Positions 42,530 to 53,012 of a stretch of DNA of 64,000 bases are shown here, one piece after another (positions within the stretch are counted from its first letter, which is position 1; the number at the start of each line of letters is the position of its first letter). Source of the stretch: Cupriavidus necator (lineage in GTDB: Bacteria; Pseudomonadota; Gammaproteobacteria; Burkholderiales; Burkholderiaceae). Under the pieces are notes generated by a model, which was given only the letters and a program-made list of their open reading frames with translations, was not told where the DNA came from and did not search any database. The stretch spans positions 248,001 through 312,000 of the forward strand of contig CP074381.1 of assembly GCA_022041995.1 (NCBI GenBank), in the 5' to 3' direction. The translations under genes were made by a program, and so were the position numbers.

Positions 42530-43501
42530 ATGGGCGCCATCGTCAATTGCGTGGCCTACCGGCAGGGCAAGCGGCTCAGCACGGTGGGCATGGAGGAGAT
42601 CCCCGCAGTGCTGAGGGTGCCGGGCACCTTTGTCTGGCTGGGCTTGCATGAGCCTGACCTCGCGCTGCTGCGCCAGGCCCAGCAGGCGTTCGGCTTGCAC
42701 GACCTGGCGGTGGAAGATGCGCTCGATGCGCACCAGCGCCCCAAGCTCGAGTCCTACGGCGATTCGGTCTTCGTGGTGCTCAACACGGCGCAACTGGTGG
42801 AAGATGAAGTCGTGGTCGGCGAGACCCATCTCTTTGTCGGCCCAAACTACGTGGTTTCGGTGCGCCACGGTGTCAGCAGCACCTATGCGCCCGTGCGCGA
42901 GCGCTGCGAGCACGACCCGCACGGCCTGGCCAATGGCCCGGGCTATGTGCTGTACGCGCTGATGGACTTTATCGTCGACCACTACATGCCCATCGTCACG
43001 CGCCTGGAAGACACCTTCGAGGCGCTGGAGCAGGGCATCTTCCGCGACGAGTTCGACCGCGCGGCGATCGAGCGCCTGTACCAGATCAAGCGCCAGGTGC
43101 TGCGCCTGCGCAATGCGGTCAGCCCGGTGGAAGACATGTGCGGCCAGCTGATCCGGCTGCACGAGGACCTGGTGCCAAAGGAGCTGCGCGCTTATTTCCG
43201 CGACATCGAAGACCACGCCAGCCGGCTGGTGCGCACCCTCGACGTGGTGCGCGAAATGCTGACCACCGCCGTGCAGGTCAACCTGGCCCTCGTCACCGTG
43301 GGCCAGAACGAGGTGGTCAAGCGCCTGGCCGGCTGGGGCGCAATCCTGGCGATCCCGACCGTGATCTTCAGCCTGTATGGCATGAACTTCAATTTTATGC
43401 CTGAGCTGAAAATCCCCTTCGCCTACCCGGTGGTGATCGGCGTGACCGCGGTCGCCTGCGGGGGACTGTGGCGGCGGCTGCATCGGGCCGGGTGGATCTG
43501 A
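42530..43501 (+). CDS. corA: CorA-type magnesium/cobalt channel
   Basis: A 323-residue inner-membrane divalent-cation channel. A long cytosolic domain (about residues 1-260) ends in the stalk helix; two C-terminal helices flank the selectivity motif YGMNFNFMPEL (GMN followed by MPEL). The ATG at 42530 follows GGAG by 6 bases; the longer frame runs into non-coding sequence. It is divergent from minC over a 230-bp region that carries the minC promoter. Confidence 0.93.
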   Translation: MGAIVNCVAYRQGKRLSTVGMEEIPAVLRVPGTFVWLGLHEPDLALLRQAQQAFGLHDLAVEDALDAHQRPKLESYGDSVFVVLNTAQLVEDEVVVGETHLFVGPNYVVSVRHGVSSTYAPVRERCEHDPHGLANGPGYVLYALMDFIVDHYMPIVTRLEDTFEALEQGIFRDEFDRAAIERLYQIKRQVLRLRNAVSPVEDMCGQLIRLHEDLVPKELRAYFRDIEDHASRLVRTLDVVREMLTTAVQVNLALVTVGQNEVVKRLAGWGAILAIPTVIFSLYGMNFNFMPELKIPFAYPVVIGVTAVACGGLWRRLHRAGWI

Positions 43502-43655
43502 AGACCTGATTTTATCTGTTCGACGAATGATGGCGGCAGCTATTGTGGCCGATTGATTATTCGCATGGATATTCTGGCGATTCCGCGCCTGCCTACCGGC
43601 GCGGTGTCCTGACTCCTACACTGGAATCAGGAAGGCGCCGTGCCCGGAGTCCGCC

Positions 43656-44360
43656 ATGTCGATTGCCCGCCCCCCGATTGCCGCCCTGCTCGCCGGCGCC
43701 GCCGCCGCATGGCTGTTGTGGATGCAGCCGGCAGCCTCCGCACCGCAGCCGCCTGCCCCCGCGCAGGCCCAGACCCGCGACGCGGTCACCGCGTATGAAG
43801 CGGGCAACTTCGACCAGGCCCTGCGCGGCTTTGCCGATGCCGCCCGGCTGGGCAACCGTCTGGCCCAATTCAACTACGCAATGATGCTGCTGCGCGGCGA
43901 GGGCACTGCCGCCCGCCCGCAGGAGGCGCTGGTCTGGCTGAAAAAAGCGGCCGACAACCAGATGACGCATGCGCAGTACACCTGGGGCGACCTTTATGAG
44001 CGCGGCGAACTGGTGCCGAAGTCACTGGAGCAAGCCAACCGCTGGTATGCACTGGCCGCACAGGGCGGGCATGTGCAGGCGCAGATGGCGCTGGCGACGA
44101 ATTACTTCACTGGCCGGGGCGTGCCGCGCGACTACGGACAGGCGTTCATGTGGTACAGCCGCGCCGCCAGTGCCGGCGACGGCGGCGCGCAATACATCGT
44201 CGGCAGCTACTACGAGCACGGTGAGCCCGGGGTGGTCGACCGGGATCTCGAGCAGGCCAAGATCTGGTATGCGCGCTCAGCCGCGCACGGCGATCCGGGC
44301 GCGCTGGCGAAGTTGCGGTCGTTGCTGGAGGAGTCGGTGCGGGGAAGGGCGGCGAGGTAG
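43656..44360 (+). CDS. Sel1-like repeat protein
   Basis: A 234-residue protein with an N-terminal signal or anchor (about residues 8-30) and five Sel1/TPR-like repeats, for example AQFNYAMMLLRGEGTAA, AQYTWGDLYERGEL, AQMALATNYFTGRGV and AQYIVGSYYEHGEPGV. Such repeats form helical scaffolds for protein contacts, often periplasmic. No catalytic domain. The partner is unknown. Confidence 0.88.
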   Translation: MSIARPPIAALLAGAAAAWLLWMQPAASAPQPPAPAQAQTRDAVTAYEAGNFDQALRGFADAARLGNRLAQFNYAMMLLRGEGTAARPQEALVWLKKAADNQMTHAQYTWGDLYERGELVPKSLEQANRWYALAAQGGHVQAQMALATNYFTGRGVPRDYGQAFMWYSRAASAGDGGAQYIVGSYYEHGEPGVVDRDLEQAKIWYARSAAHGDPGALAKLRSLLEESVRGRAAR

Positions 44361-44464
44361 CGCAGCGGGCTGACTGTGCCCGGAAGCGTCAACCATGTCC
44401 TCGCACGCCTGTCACCTGTGTCCCCGGTCTGTACCGCGGGGGAGGGGAGCAGACCGGCGCGGGA

Positions 44465-45295
44465 TCATGGCTTCCCGCCGCCCCCGCCTTCCTCATCATG
44501 CAAATGCTCGATGATCGCCGCCACCCGGTCCCCCAGGTATTTGTTGGCCGAGATCTCGAGCGCCCGCATCATCTCCGTCTCCGCCATCACCAGCGCCAGC
44601 GGGCGGATGCGCCACAGGATGTCCACCAGCCGCGGCACGTCCTGCGGCGGCGGCAGCTTGCCAACGCCAAAGCGGTCCAGCTCGCGCACCACGGTAGCGA
44701 CGATATGGTCCGATACCGCCTGGAAATGCCCGCGCGACTGGGCGATGATCTCCAGCACGTCTTCCAGCGCAAAGCCCGCCTGGGCGATCTCCGCGCCCGC
44801 GGCCAGCGCGCGCGGGCTGCGCGCGAGATAGCCCAGGCCGTCCGGCTCCAGCAGCCCCAGTGAGATCGCCTTGGCCAGCGCCGGGCGCGAGATCGCGCGC
44901 CCGAACAGCCGTGCCAGCGCCAGGTAGGAGTAGTGCCGCGGCGTCTCGCTGGTCCACGGGCTGCTGATGGCGGTTTCCAGCCCCAGGATCGAGCGCAGGT
45001 CGTGCCCTTCGACGATGGCCTTGAGCAGCTCGGTGATATTGGCCAGCGTATAGCCGCGCGCCAGCAGGTGGTGGATCAGCTTGAGCCGCCCCAGGTGCGC
45101 CTGCGTGTAGATGCCCACGCGCCCGCGCCGCTGCGGCGGATCGATCAGGCCGCGGTCCTGGTAGGAGCGCACGTTGCGCACCGTGGTGCCGGCCACGCGC
45201 GCCAGTTCGTCGATGGTGTATTCCGGGGCGGGCGGCATGGTGTCGGACGCCTGGCTGGTCGGGGACGAGGGGGTGCGGCGCCGGATCAGTGTCAT
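44465..45295 (-). CDS. MerR family transcriptional regulator
   Basis: A 276-residue regulator with an N-terminal MerR helix-turn-helix (YTIDELARVAGTTVRNVRSYQDRGLI; the family wing in GRVGIYTQAHLGRL). The long C-terminal helical part (about residues 110-270) is unlike metal-sensing MerR proteins; long MerR-like proteins of this size occur in actinobacteria and Burkholderiales with unknown ligands. The first ~20 residues before MPPAPEYTID may not be translated. Confidence 0.85.
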   Translation of the reverse strand: MTLIRRRTPSSPTSQASDTMPPAPEYTIDELARVAGTTVRNVRSYQDRGLIDPPQRRGRVGIYTQAHLGRLKLIHHLLARGYTLANITELLKAIVEGHDLRSILGLETAISSPWTSETPRHYSYLALARLFGRAISRPALAKAISLGLLEPDGLGYLARSPRALAAGAEIAQAGFALEDVLEIIAQSRGHFQAVSDHIVATVVRELDRFGVGKLPPPQDVPRLVDILWRIRPLALVMAETEMMRALEISANKYLGDRVAAIIEHLHDEEGGGGGKP

Positions 45296-45393
45296 GCGAA
45301 AAATTCTAACCGACGAATGCGGCAGGCAAAGGTGGCGGCCGGTTTTGCCGATAATGAGGGCATTGCCGCTCCACCCTCAACGGTCCGCCTTCC

Positions 45394-46338
45394 ATGCATA
45401 TCCGCTGGCTCGAAGACTTCGTCTGCCTGGCCCAGGCCGGCAGCCTGGCGCGCGCCGCCGAGCTGCGCAACGTGACCCCGCCCGCGTTTGGCCGGCGCAT
45501 GCAGGCGCTTGAGGTCTGGGCCGGCGCCCCGCTGATCGACCGCAGCGCGTTCCCGGTACGGCTGACCGCCGAGGGCCGCCAGTTCCTGGAAGCGGCGCAG
45601 AGCGCTTTGCGCACGCTGGACGAGACCCGCCTGGCGCTGCGCGCCGCGCACCGCGCCGACGCCAGCACGGTCACCATTGCCACCGGCAAGACCCTGGCGC
45701 GCTCGATGGTGCCGGCGTGGCTGGCGGGCCTGCGCGAGGCGCTGCGGCACGACCCCGCGGCGGCCGGCTTCCGCACCCGGCTGTCGACCTTCCCGATGCA
45801 TGACGCGCTGGCCATGTTTGCCGAGGGCGATGCCGATTTCCTGCTTTGCTACAGCCCGCCGGACCTGCCGGTGATGCTGGACGACGCGCGCTACCAGTTC
45901 CACCTGGCCGGCGTGGAGCGGCTGGTGTGCGTGAGCGCCGCCGATGCGCGCGGCGCGCCGCTGCACCGGCTGGCGACCGGCAAGGCTGCGGCGAAGCCGG
46001 TGCCCATGATCGCTTACGCCGAGACCCTGACACTCGGCCGCATGGTCAACCAGGAGATCGCGCGCCGCAAGCTGGCACCGCGGCTGGACGTGATCGCGGT
46101 CAGCGACTTTGCCGAGTCGGTGCACGAGATGGTGCGCCAGCGCATGGGCCTGGCCTGGCTGCCGGCGCGGCTGATTGCCGACGACCTGCACGCGGGGCGC
46201 CTGGTGCGTGCCATCGGCGGCGTACGCGGCGATGATGGCGGCGACCTCGCGCTCGATATCCGCCTGTACCGCCAGCGCGCGCCGATGCGCGCGCTGGCCG
46301 AGGCCTTCTGGCGGGCGGCGGTGCAGGCACCGCGCTGA
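45394..46338 (+). CDS. LysR family transcriptional regulator
   Basis: A 314-residue LysR regulator: N-terminal helix-turn-helix (WLEDFVCLAQAGSLARAAELRNVTPPAFGRRMQALE) and a C-terminal periplasmic-binding-like effector domain. It lies upstream of, and co-directional with, a Bug receptor and an aspartoacylase-like gene; a 15-bp dyad in the 121-bp gap may be its binding site. Regulation of the two downstream genes is inferred. Confidence 0.9.
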   Translation: MHIRWLEDFVCLAQAGSLARAAELRNVTPPAFGRRMQALEVWAGAPLIDRSAFPVRLTAEGRQFLEAAQSALRTLDETRLALRAAHRADASTVTIATGKTLARSMVPAWLAGLREALRHDPAAAGFRTRLSTFPMHDALAMFAEGDADFLLCYSPPDLPVMLDDARYQFHLAGVERLVCVSAADARGAPLHRLATGKAAAKPVPMIAYAETLTLGRMVNQEIARRKLAPRLDVIAVSDFAESVHEMVRQRMGLAWLPARLIADDLHAGRLVRAIGGVRGDDGGDLALDIRLYRQRAPMRALAEAFWRAAVQAPR

Positions 46339-46355
46339 TGCGCCTTCGGCCACCA

Positions 46356-46370
46356 TTGCCGAATCGGCAA
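46356..46370. promoter_or_regulatory. Dyad upstream of Bug receptor gene
   Basis: TTGCCG AAT CGGCAA, perfect 6-bp arms, about 90 bp before the receptor start. Size and symmetry fit a LysR-type site (T-N11-A style). Confidence 0.45.
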
Positions 46371-46459
46371 CCGCCCTTGCCAAAGCTGCACGCCGGGCCG
46401 GTTCCGCGCTCACTACCATCGGTCCACAACAACCATTCCGGGACCCCAGAGCCAAGACC

Positions 46460-47427
46460 ATGAAGACCATCCTGCGCGCGGCCGCTGCCGCACTCTGCCT
46501 TGCCGCTTCCGCCGGCGCCGTTGCCTCCGCCTGGCCCGCCAAACCGATCACGCTGGTGGTGGGCTACACCGCTGGCGGCAGCGTCGACCTGGTGGCAAGA
46601 ACCATCGCCCCGGAGCTGGGCAAGCGCCTGGGCCAGAGCGTGGTGATCGAGAACCTGGGCGGCGCCGGCGGCACCATCGGCGCGGCCAAGGTGGTCAAGG
46701 CCGAGGCCGACGGCTACACCCTGCTGATGGGCTCGGGCAGTGAAGTGTCGATCGCCCGCCTGACCAACCCCGCCGTGCGCTACGACGGCGAGAAGGACCT
46801 GGCGCCGGTGACCTTCGTCGGCACCCAGCCGATGGTGCTGGTCGGCAAGCCCGGCCTGCCCGCGAAGAACGCCGCCGAGCTGATTGCGCTGGCCAGGGCG
46901 CAGCCGGGCAAGCTGTCGTATGCCTCCTCGGGCGTGGGCACGCCGCTGAACCTGGCCGGCGAGCTGATCAAGCAGCAGGGCCAGGTCAATATCACGCATG
47001 TGCCTTACAAGGGCGCGTCGGCGATGGCCACCGACCTGCTCGGCGGCCAGATCGACCTGGCGGTGATGGTGCTGTCGTCGGCGCTGCCGCATATCCAGGC
47101 CGGCCGCGTGCAGGCCTACGGCGTGACCAACGCCAGGCGCTCGCCGGTGGCGCCGAACGTGCCCGCGCTGGCCGAGACGCCCGCGCTCAAGGCGTCGACA
47201 TGGGCGTGTGGTTCGGCCTGATGGGCCCGGCCAGGCTGCCGCAGGCGGTGGTGGAGCGCCTGAACACCGAGATGCAGGCGGTGCTGGCCATGCCGGATGT
47301 GAAGAAGAAACTGGCAGAAGCCGGTGTGGAAGTGGCGCCGGCCAATCCGGCGCAGTTCGGCAGCTTTATCAGGCGCGAGACGGGGCGCTATCGCACCATC
47401 GTGCAGACGGCCGGCATTCACGAGTGA
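46460..47427 (+). CDS. Bug-family substrate-binding protein, frameshifted as sequenced
   Basis: A tripartite tricarboxylate transporter receptor. The signal peptide (MKTILRAAAAALCLAASAGA) is followed by ITLVVGYTAGGSVDLVARTIA, VVIENLGGAGGTIGAAKV and THVPYKGASAMATDLLGGQ. The frame breaks near 47191 (AAGGCGTC, probably AAGGGCGTC); the C-terminal part continues as MGVWFGLMGPARLPQAVVERL in the next frame. One base restores 323 codons. No TctAB genes are nearby. The next gene is an aspartoacylase-like enzyme, so the pair may handle an N-acyl amino acid. Confidence 0.87.
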
Positions 47428-47533
47428 TGAGGCGGGCGGCGCTGGCAAGACCCCGCCGCCCATCCTCAACCTGATCCCCAGAACACGACCCGGCGGCACC
47501 GACCCGCCAGGCACCCTGAACGCACCGATTCCC

Positions 47534-48507
47534 ATGACCCAGCCCACCGCACCGACCGAGGCCTACCCCGTCGATGTCGCATTCCCCGACATCCGCGCCT
47601 GCGCGGCCGGCAACACCGGCATCCCCTACCTGTTCACCTTCGACAGCGGCCAGCCCGGCCCGCACGTGATGGTCAACGCGCTGACCCACGGCAACGAGGT
47701 CTGTGGCGCCATCGCCGTCAAGGCGCTGCTGGACCACGGCCTGCGCCCCCGCCGCGGCCGGCTGACGCTGGCATTTGCCAACGTCGATGCGTACCACAGC
47801 TTCGATGCCGCCAGGCCCGACGCATCGCGCTTTGTCGACCAGGATTTCAACCGCGTATGGACCGCCAGGGTGCTGGATGACGCCAGCCTGGATTCATCGG
47901 AGTTGCGCGCGCGCGCGCCATGCGCCCGGTGATCGATACCGTCGACCTGCTGCTGGACCTGCATTCGATGCACGAGAAAAGCCGGCCGCTGATCGTATCC
48001 GGCCCGCTCGACAAGGGCATCGCCCTGGCGCGCGCGCTGGGCGCGCCGGCCGATGTGATCGTCGACGAAGGCCACCCCGAAGGCCGCCGCATGCGCGACT
48101 ACGATGGCTTTGGCGATGCCGCCAGCCCGCGCAATGCACTGCTGATCGAATGCGGCCAGCACTGGGAGCCCGCCGCCGTGACCGTGGCGCAGGACAGCAC
48201 CGCGCGCTTCCTGCTGCATGCCGGCGTGATCGATGAAAGCGACTTGCCCGCGGGCTGGCTGCAGCCGCTGCCCGCCACGCAGCGCGTGGTGCGCGTGACC
48301 GAGCCGGTGGTGGCCACCAGCATGGACTTCCGCTTTGCCGGCCCCTACACCGGGCTGGAGACTTTTACCGAGGCCGGGACCGTAATCGGCTGGCGCGACG
48401 GCGAGCCAGTGGTGACGCCGTATCCGGACTGCGTGCTGGTGATGCCGTCGCTGCGCCAGTTGCGCCCGGGCGTGACCGTGGTGCGCCTGGGCCGGCTGGA
48501 GCGCTGA
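47534..48507 (+). CDS. Succinylglutamate desuccinylase/aspartoacylase-family protein, frameshifted as sequenced
   Basis: An M14-type zinc deacylase. Metal and catalytic blocks are VNALTHGNEVCGAIAV (His-x-x-Glu), DQDFNRVW, and DLLLDLHSMHEKSRP (the third ligand). The frame breaks within the GC-alternating stretch near 47905-47918, giving two partial frames; one added base restores 325 codons (324 residues). The family removes acyl groups from N-acyl amino acids such as N-acetylaspartate. Co-directional with the Bug receptor, 106 bp downstream. Confidence 0.85.
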
Positions 48508-48595
48508 TCCGGGTACGCTGGGCCAGGCGCGGCTGCGCCCGGCAAGATGCTGCGCGGAGCGGCATGGTCCGGCCCTCCGGTTGACTGCAGACAGG

Positions 48596-49137
48596 CTAGG
48601 CCGCTGGGTCGGCCGTTCCCGCGGCGGCGGGGGCGGCGGCAGCATGCCGGGGAACAGCTGTTCGACCAGTTCATCCAGCTTGGACGACGGCTGCACGAAG
48701 TTGCTCAGGTTGAGCCCGCCCGCGCTGCGGTTGGCGCTATAGATGGCCTTGCCGACGCGGTCGCCGTTGCGGAACACGGTGATGTCCGCGCTGTTCAGGT
48801 AGGCAGTCCAGTACCACGCGCTGCGCGCCGTGTACAGCGCCACCACCGGGCATGCCGCGATCGAGGTCTGCGGCTGCAGCACCTTCACCTCGAAATTGCG
48901 CCGCCGCAGCGATGAGAGAAAGTTCTCGACAAAGTCATTGCCCGTGACCGGGTTCACCACTACGCACAGCAGCGTGCCGTTGGCGCCGTAGTGGCCCAGC
49001 GGGCCGCCGCCGGCCGGCACCTGGAACGCGACCAGGGGATCGGTGCGGTCGGGCCGGTCGACCGGGGTCACTGCCTGGTAGGTCGAGCAACCGGTGATCA
49101 GCAGGCCAAGGCCTGCGGCCAGCAGAGCTTTGTACAT
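48596..49137 (-). CDS. Putative lipoprotein (Sbal_3080-like), frameshifted near C terminus
   Basis: A predicted ~180-residue lipoprotein with lipobox LLITGC (MYKALLAAGLGLLITGC). The body contains TLLCVVVNPVTGNDFVENFLSSLRR, ACPVVALYTARSAWYWTAYL and NFVQPSSKLDELVEQLFPG. As sequenced, the frame runs on, without a stop, deep into the antisense of the deacylase gene. One extra C in the poly-C run at 48629-48633 gives an Ala-rich end and a TAG at 48596, total 543 nt. Family recognition is tentative; role unknown. Confidence 0.65.
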
Positions 49138-49276
49138 GGATGTCCTGTGTGGCTGGGGCGGGCTGCCACGCAAGACGCAGTGGCCACCGCATACCTTCAC
49201 ACTGTAGGCGCCGGTACGCCGATCCAATCGTCCAAACAGAGGCGCAAAACGGCCGCTTCTGCGCCGGGGTGGCGCC

Positions 49277-49480
49277 TCAGCCGCCCGCGCCGCCGCCTTG
49301 CGCCAGCCGGCCCACCAGCACCAGGCAAAGCCCGGCAAGGCAGACCCCAATGACTGCGACCTGCAGCCGCGTGACGGGTCTGCCGCCAAACAGCGTCTGG
49401 CTGAGCCAGGCGGGCGAGACCACGCCGACGATGGTGGCCACCATGATCAGGATGGCAAGGACGGACAGAACGGATTGCAT
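49277..49480 (-). CDS. Small two-helix membrane protein
   Basis: A 67-residue protein with two hydrophobic segments (about residues 3-25 and 40-60) separated by the basic loop GGRPVTRLQ, ending in Gly/Ala. No known domain. It lies between the lipoprotein gene and the OB-fold gene, all on the minus strand, 30 bp after the latter. Start ATG at 49480. Confidence 0.6.
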   Translation of the reverse strand: MQSVLSVLAILIMVATIVGVVSPAWLSQTLFGGRPVTRLQVAVIGVCLAGLCLVLVGRLAQGGGAGG

Positions 49481-49510
49481 GGCGGGACTCCGGAAGCTTG
49501 GATGGGGCGA

Positions 49511-50079
49511 TCAGTTGGCGCCGCCGCGCAGCAGGCAGTCGCGCAGCAGCGGTGCGCCATCCGCCAGCCCCGCGCCGTTGCATTCCAGCGCCACTTTCTG
49601 GCCGCGCCGCACCATGGTGGCTCGGGCTTCCACCCCGCACACCCGCCCTGCCGGGCCGCAGATCTGGCGTTGCAGCAGCAGTGCGCGCACATTCACGCCG
49701 GGATCGTTGGTGCGGATATCGACAAAGACCTGGTCGCCTCGCGGCGAATGCCGCTGGCGACGCCTTCGACGATCAGGTACTGGCCCAGGTAGCGGGTGTC
49801 GGCTTCCTTGGGGTTGTCGCGGTAGTCCTTCAGCAGCGTGTCGGCCTGGAGCTGCGGCAGCCGGTCCGCGGGGCGCTCCGGGTCGATGCTGATCGGGTCG
49901 AGCGTGCCATCGCGCGGCACCCCGCGCACGACGCTGGCCGGCACCGCGCTGGCTTCGGCCTGTGCCTCGGGCGCGGCACCGCCGACATCGTCGCGGCGGT
50001 CATTGCCGGCAAACCACAACATGCCAAGGACAGCCACGGCGACGATGGCAATAAGGATTTGCTGGGTACGGTTCAACAT
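49511..50079 (-). CDS. OB-fold (tRNA_anti-like) membrane-anchored protein, frameshifted as sequenced
   Basis: An N-terminal hydrophobic anchor (ILIAIVAVAVLGMLWFAG) is followed by a loop and an OB-fold-like domain (LLKDYRDNPKEADTRYLGQYLIVEGVASGIRRE) that continues, after a break near 49737, as VNVRALLLQRQICGPAGR and ends with VALECNGAGLADGAPLLRDC. One added C restores 570 nt (189 residues). Similar tRNA_anti-like proteins are found in envelopes of proteobacteria; function unknown. Confidence 0.72.
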
Positions 50080-50120
50080 CGGAAGGTCCTGCGTCAGTGA
50101 ATGCGGAAGGCGGAACGGGA

Positions 50121-51365
50121 TTATGCGCCCTGCCTGCCGCAAAAGCGCTCAATCGCCGCCACGGCATTGTCGACGCCGCGCTCGGCAGCCATCGCTCGGC
50201 CCAGCCTGGCGGCCCGTTCGCGCGTGGCCGGTTGCCCGGCAAAGGCGATCATCGACGCCAGCCGCGGCGCGTCGATCTTGTGCCCGGCGACATAGCGCGG
50301 CGCCACGCCCAGCGCCGCCAGCCGGCCCGCCCAGAAGAACTGGTCGCCCGCAAACGGCAGCACAATCGCCGGCACCCCCGCCGCCGCGGCCGCATGCGTG
50401 GTGCCCGCACCGCCGTGATGGATTGCCGCCGACACGCGCGGCAACAGCCAGTCATGCGGGGTGGCGCCCACCACGTGGAAGTTGGATGGCAACGCCGCCA
50501 CGTCGATGCCGCTCCAGCCCGGATAGAACAGCGCGCGCCGGCCATCGACCGCCTGCATCAGCGCCGTCATCACCTTGTGCCGGTCAAAGCCCGCCATGCT
50601 GCCAAAGCCGATATACAGCGGCGCCTCGCCGGCCGCCAGGAAGTCGCGCAGCGGCGCGTCCGCTTGCCAGTCCGGCTGCGGCGGCATGGTCCACGCGCCG
50701 CTCACCAGCCAGTTGTCATGCCAGTCATGCGGACGCGGCACCAGGTGTGGCGACATCGCATACAGCGTCGGAAAATTCGCCCACATCGCCTTGCGCGCTG
50801 ACGCGCCGAACAGCCTGGACCGCGCGGCATTGGTAGCGGTACGGAACATGCGCCACAGCACGAAGTTGATCACGTGGTGGCTGGCGCGATTGGCCCACCC
50901 CGGCATCCTGAACGGCGGCAGCAGCGCGGACGGAAAGGCCCGCGTCGGCGAGATCGGGAACATGCCCGCGCCGATCACCGGCTTGCCCAGCTGCTCGCCC
51001 ACCGACAGCGCCACATATGCCGTCAGCCCCGAGAACACGATGCCATCGGCAGCGCGCGCGGCCTCCGCCAGTTGTGCCATCCACGCCTCGGTGTTGTCCT
51101 CGGCGATGCGCGCGAATGCCCGCGTGGCCTCGGCGACGTTGCCGCCTTCGGTCATCAGCTTGTGCAGCGCGCCGCCCGGCGCCAGCGTCTGCTGGATATC
51201 GCCTGCCATCGGGGCAAAGGCCAGGCCGTGCTCTGCCGCGAGCGGGGCCGCCGAGCGTTCGCCCAGCATCAGCACGTCGTGGCCGGCGGCGCGCAGGCCG
51301 AGGCCCAGCGCGACGATGGGGCGGCAGTCGCCCTGGGTACCGAAGGTGATGAGGAGGAGGCGCAT
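50121..51365 (-). CDS. UGT-type glycosyltransferase (GT1/GT28-like)
   Basis: A 414-residue GT-B glycosyltransferase. The N-terminal acceptor domain begins MRLLLITFGTQGDCRPIVALGLGL, the classic GTxGDxxP pattern of sterol/rhamnosyl transferases. The C-terminal donor site reads FHVVGATPHDWLLPRVSAAIHHGGAGTTHAAAAAGVPAIVLPFAGDQFFWA, with the HHGGAGT motif. Products of relatives include glycolipids and rhamnolipids. No other sugar genes are adjacent, so acceptor and donor are unknown. Confidence 0.9.
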   Translation of the reverse strand: MRLLLITFGTQGDCRPIVALGLGLRAAGHDVLMLGERSAAPLAAEHGLAFAPMAGDIQQTLAPGGALHKLMTEGGNVAEATRAFARIAEDNTEAWMAQLAEAARAADGIVFSGLTAYVALSVGEQLGKPVIGAGMFPISPTRAFPSALLPPFRMPGWANRASHHVINFVLWRMFRTATNAARSRLFGASARKAMWANFPTLYAMSPHLVPRPHDWHDNWLVSGAWTMPPQPDWQADAPLRDFLAAGEAPLYIGFGSMAGFDRHKVMTALMQAVDGRRALFYPGWSGIDVAALPSNFHVVGATPHDWLLPRVSAAIHHGGAGTTHAAAAAGVPAIVLPFAGDQFFWAGRLAALGVAPRYVAGHKIDAPRLASMIAFAGQPATRERAARLGRAMAAERGVDNAVAAIERFCGRQGA

Positions 51366-51512
51366 GCAGGTAGCAGCAGCTTCTGTCGGGTCAGAGATCT
51401 TCCGGTGTGGCCTTGCTGATTTGTTTTGCAGCTGACGCTGTTCACGCTCAATCTGCGTAATGCTCTTCTCCGCAGGTTTTCCAGGAGCGGCATCGCGGAC
51501 CTGGGATTCCGC

Positions 51513-52940
51513 TTACTTCCCGATACAAAACCGCGTAAAAATCGTCCCCAGCAAATCATCACTGGTGAACTCGCCGGTAATGCTGTTCAGGTGCTCCTGC
51601 GCCAGCCGCAGTTCTTCGGCAAACAGGTCCAGCGCCTGCGCCTGGCGCTCGCTCTGCTCGGCCGCCACATCCAGGTGCGATTGCGCCTGCCGCAGCGCGG
51701 TGAGATGCCGTTCCCGCGCCAGGAAGTTGCCTTCATTGCCTGACTGCCAGCCCACCAGCCGCAGCAGCTCGCGGCGCAGCAGTTCAATGCCGGACCCGGT
51801 GCGTGCCGAGATCCAGATCTCGGTCGGGTTGGGGCCGTTGGCCGCGACCACGTGCGGGCGGTTGCCGCCGAAGACGATATCGCCAACCGCGGGCGCCTTG
51901 TCGATCTTGTTGACGATGCGCACGATCGGCGAGCCCGGCGGCAGCTGGCCGCTGAGCTGGTCGTCGATGGCGTTGTCAATCTCTGACAGGCCGTGGCGCA
52001 GGTAGTCGGTGGCGTCGACCAGGTGCAGCACGATATCGGCCCGGCGGATGGCGTCCCAGGTGCGTTCGATGCCGATGCGCTCGACTTCGTCGGCGGTGTG
52101 CTCGCGCAGGCCGGCGGTGTCGATGATATGCAGCGGGATGCCGTCGATCTGGATGGTCTCGCGCACGCGGTCGCGCGTGGTGCCGGCGATGGGCGTGACG
52201 ATGGCCAGCTCCGCACCGGCCAGCGCGTTCAGCAGCGACGACTTGCCCACGTTGGGCTGGCCCGCCAGCACCACCGACAGGCCCTCGCGCAGCAGCGCGC
52301 CCTGGCGCGCCTGCGCCAGCACGCCGCCCAGTTCGGCGCGGATGGTGGCAAGCTGGCCGCGGGCGTCGGACTGCTCCAGGAAATCGATCTCTTCTTCGGG
52401 GAAGTCCAGCGTGGCTTCCACCAGCATGCGCAGGTGGATGACCTTATCCACAAGCTGGCGGATGGCGTTGGAGAACTCGCCCTCCATCGAACGCGCCGCT
52501 GAGCGCGCCGCGGCCTCGGTGCTGGCTTCGATCAGGTCGGCTACAGCCTCGGCCTGGGCCAGGTCGAGCTTGTCGTTGAGGAAGGCGCGCCGCGTGAACT
52601 CGCCGGGCTCTGCCAGGCGCAGGCCGATGCCGTCGCCCGCTTGCAGGCAGCGCGTCAGCAGCATCTGCATCACCACCGGGCCGCCGTGGCCCTGCAGCTC
52701 GAGCACTTCCTCGCCGGTATAGGAATTGGGCGCCGGGAAATACAGCGCCAGGCCGTGGTCGATGACCTTGCCATGGCCATCGAGGAAGGGCAGGTAGGTG
52801 GCGTGGCGCGGCTTCAACGCCTGGCCGCAGACGGCGCGCATCACGGGGCCGACATCGGGGCCCGACACACGCACCACGCCGATGCCGCCGCGTCCGGGCG
52901 CGGTGGCGATGGCGGCAATGGGAACCTGGGGAGCAGTCAT
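51513..52940 (-). CDS. mnmE: tRNA modification GTPase MnmE
   Basis: A 475-residue enzyme that, with MnmG, installs the 5-carboxymethylaminomethyl group on wobble uridine. The N-terminal folate-binding domain ([27 protein letters not shown]), the G domain (G1 [11 protein letters not shown]3 DTAG, G4 NKID) and the invariant C-terminal CIGK are all present. The ATG at 52940 gives standard length. In many proteobacteria it lies near the origin with rpmH-rnpA-yidC, but those genes are not seen in the adjoining sequence. Confidence 0.97.
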   Translation of the reverse strand: MTAPQVPIAAIATAPGRGGIGVVRVSGPDVGPVMRAVCGQALKPRHATYLPFLDGHGKVIDHGLALYFPAPNSYTGEEVLELQGHGGPVVMQMLLTRCLQAGDGIGLRLAEPGEFTRRAFLNDKLDLAQAEAVADLIEASTEAAARSAARSMEGEFSNAIRQLVDKVIHLRMLVEATLDFPEEEIDFLEQSDARGQLATIRAELGGVLAQARQGALLREGLSVVLAGQPNVGKSSLLNALAGAELAIVTPIAGTTRDRVRETIQIDGIPLHIIDTAGLREHTADEVERIGIERTWDAIRRADIVLHLVDATDYLRHGLSEIDNAIDDQLSGQLPPGSPIVRIVNKIDKAPAVGDIVFGGNRPHVVAANGPNPTEIWISARTGSGIELLRRELLRLVGWQSGNEGNFLARERHLTALRQAQSHLDVAAEQSERQAQALDLFAEELRLAQEHLNSITGEFTSDDLLGTIFTRFCIGK

Positions 52941-53012
52941 GGCGGTATTGTCGCAGATCGGGTGCCGTTGGCGTGGCACGCGGTGGGCAGGCCGCCATGG
53001 CGGGCGGGGTGG

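Noticed and set aside
47626-48595. Open frame continuing leftward from the lipoprotein gene
   Set aside because: It is the antisense of the deacylase gene, entered only because the lipoprotein frame appears to have lost one base in a poly-C run.
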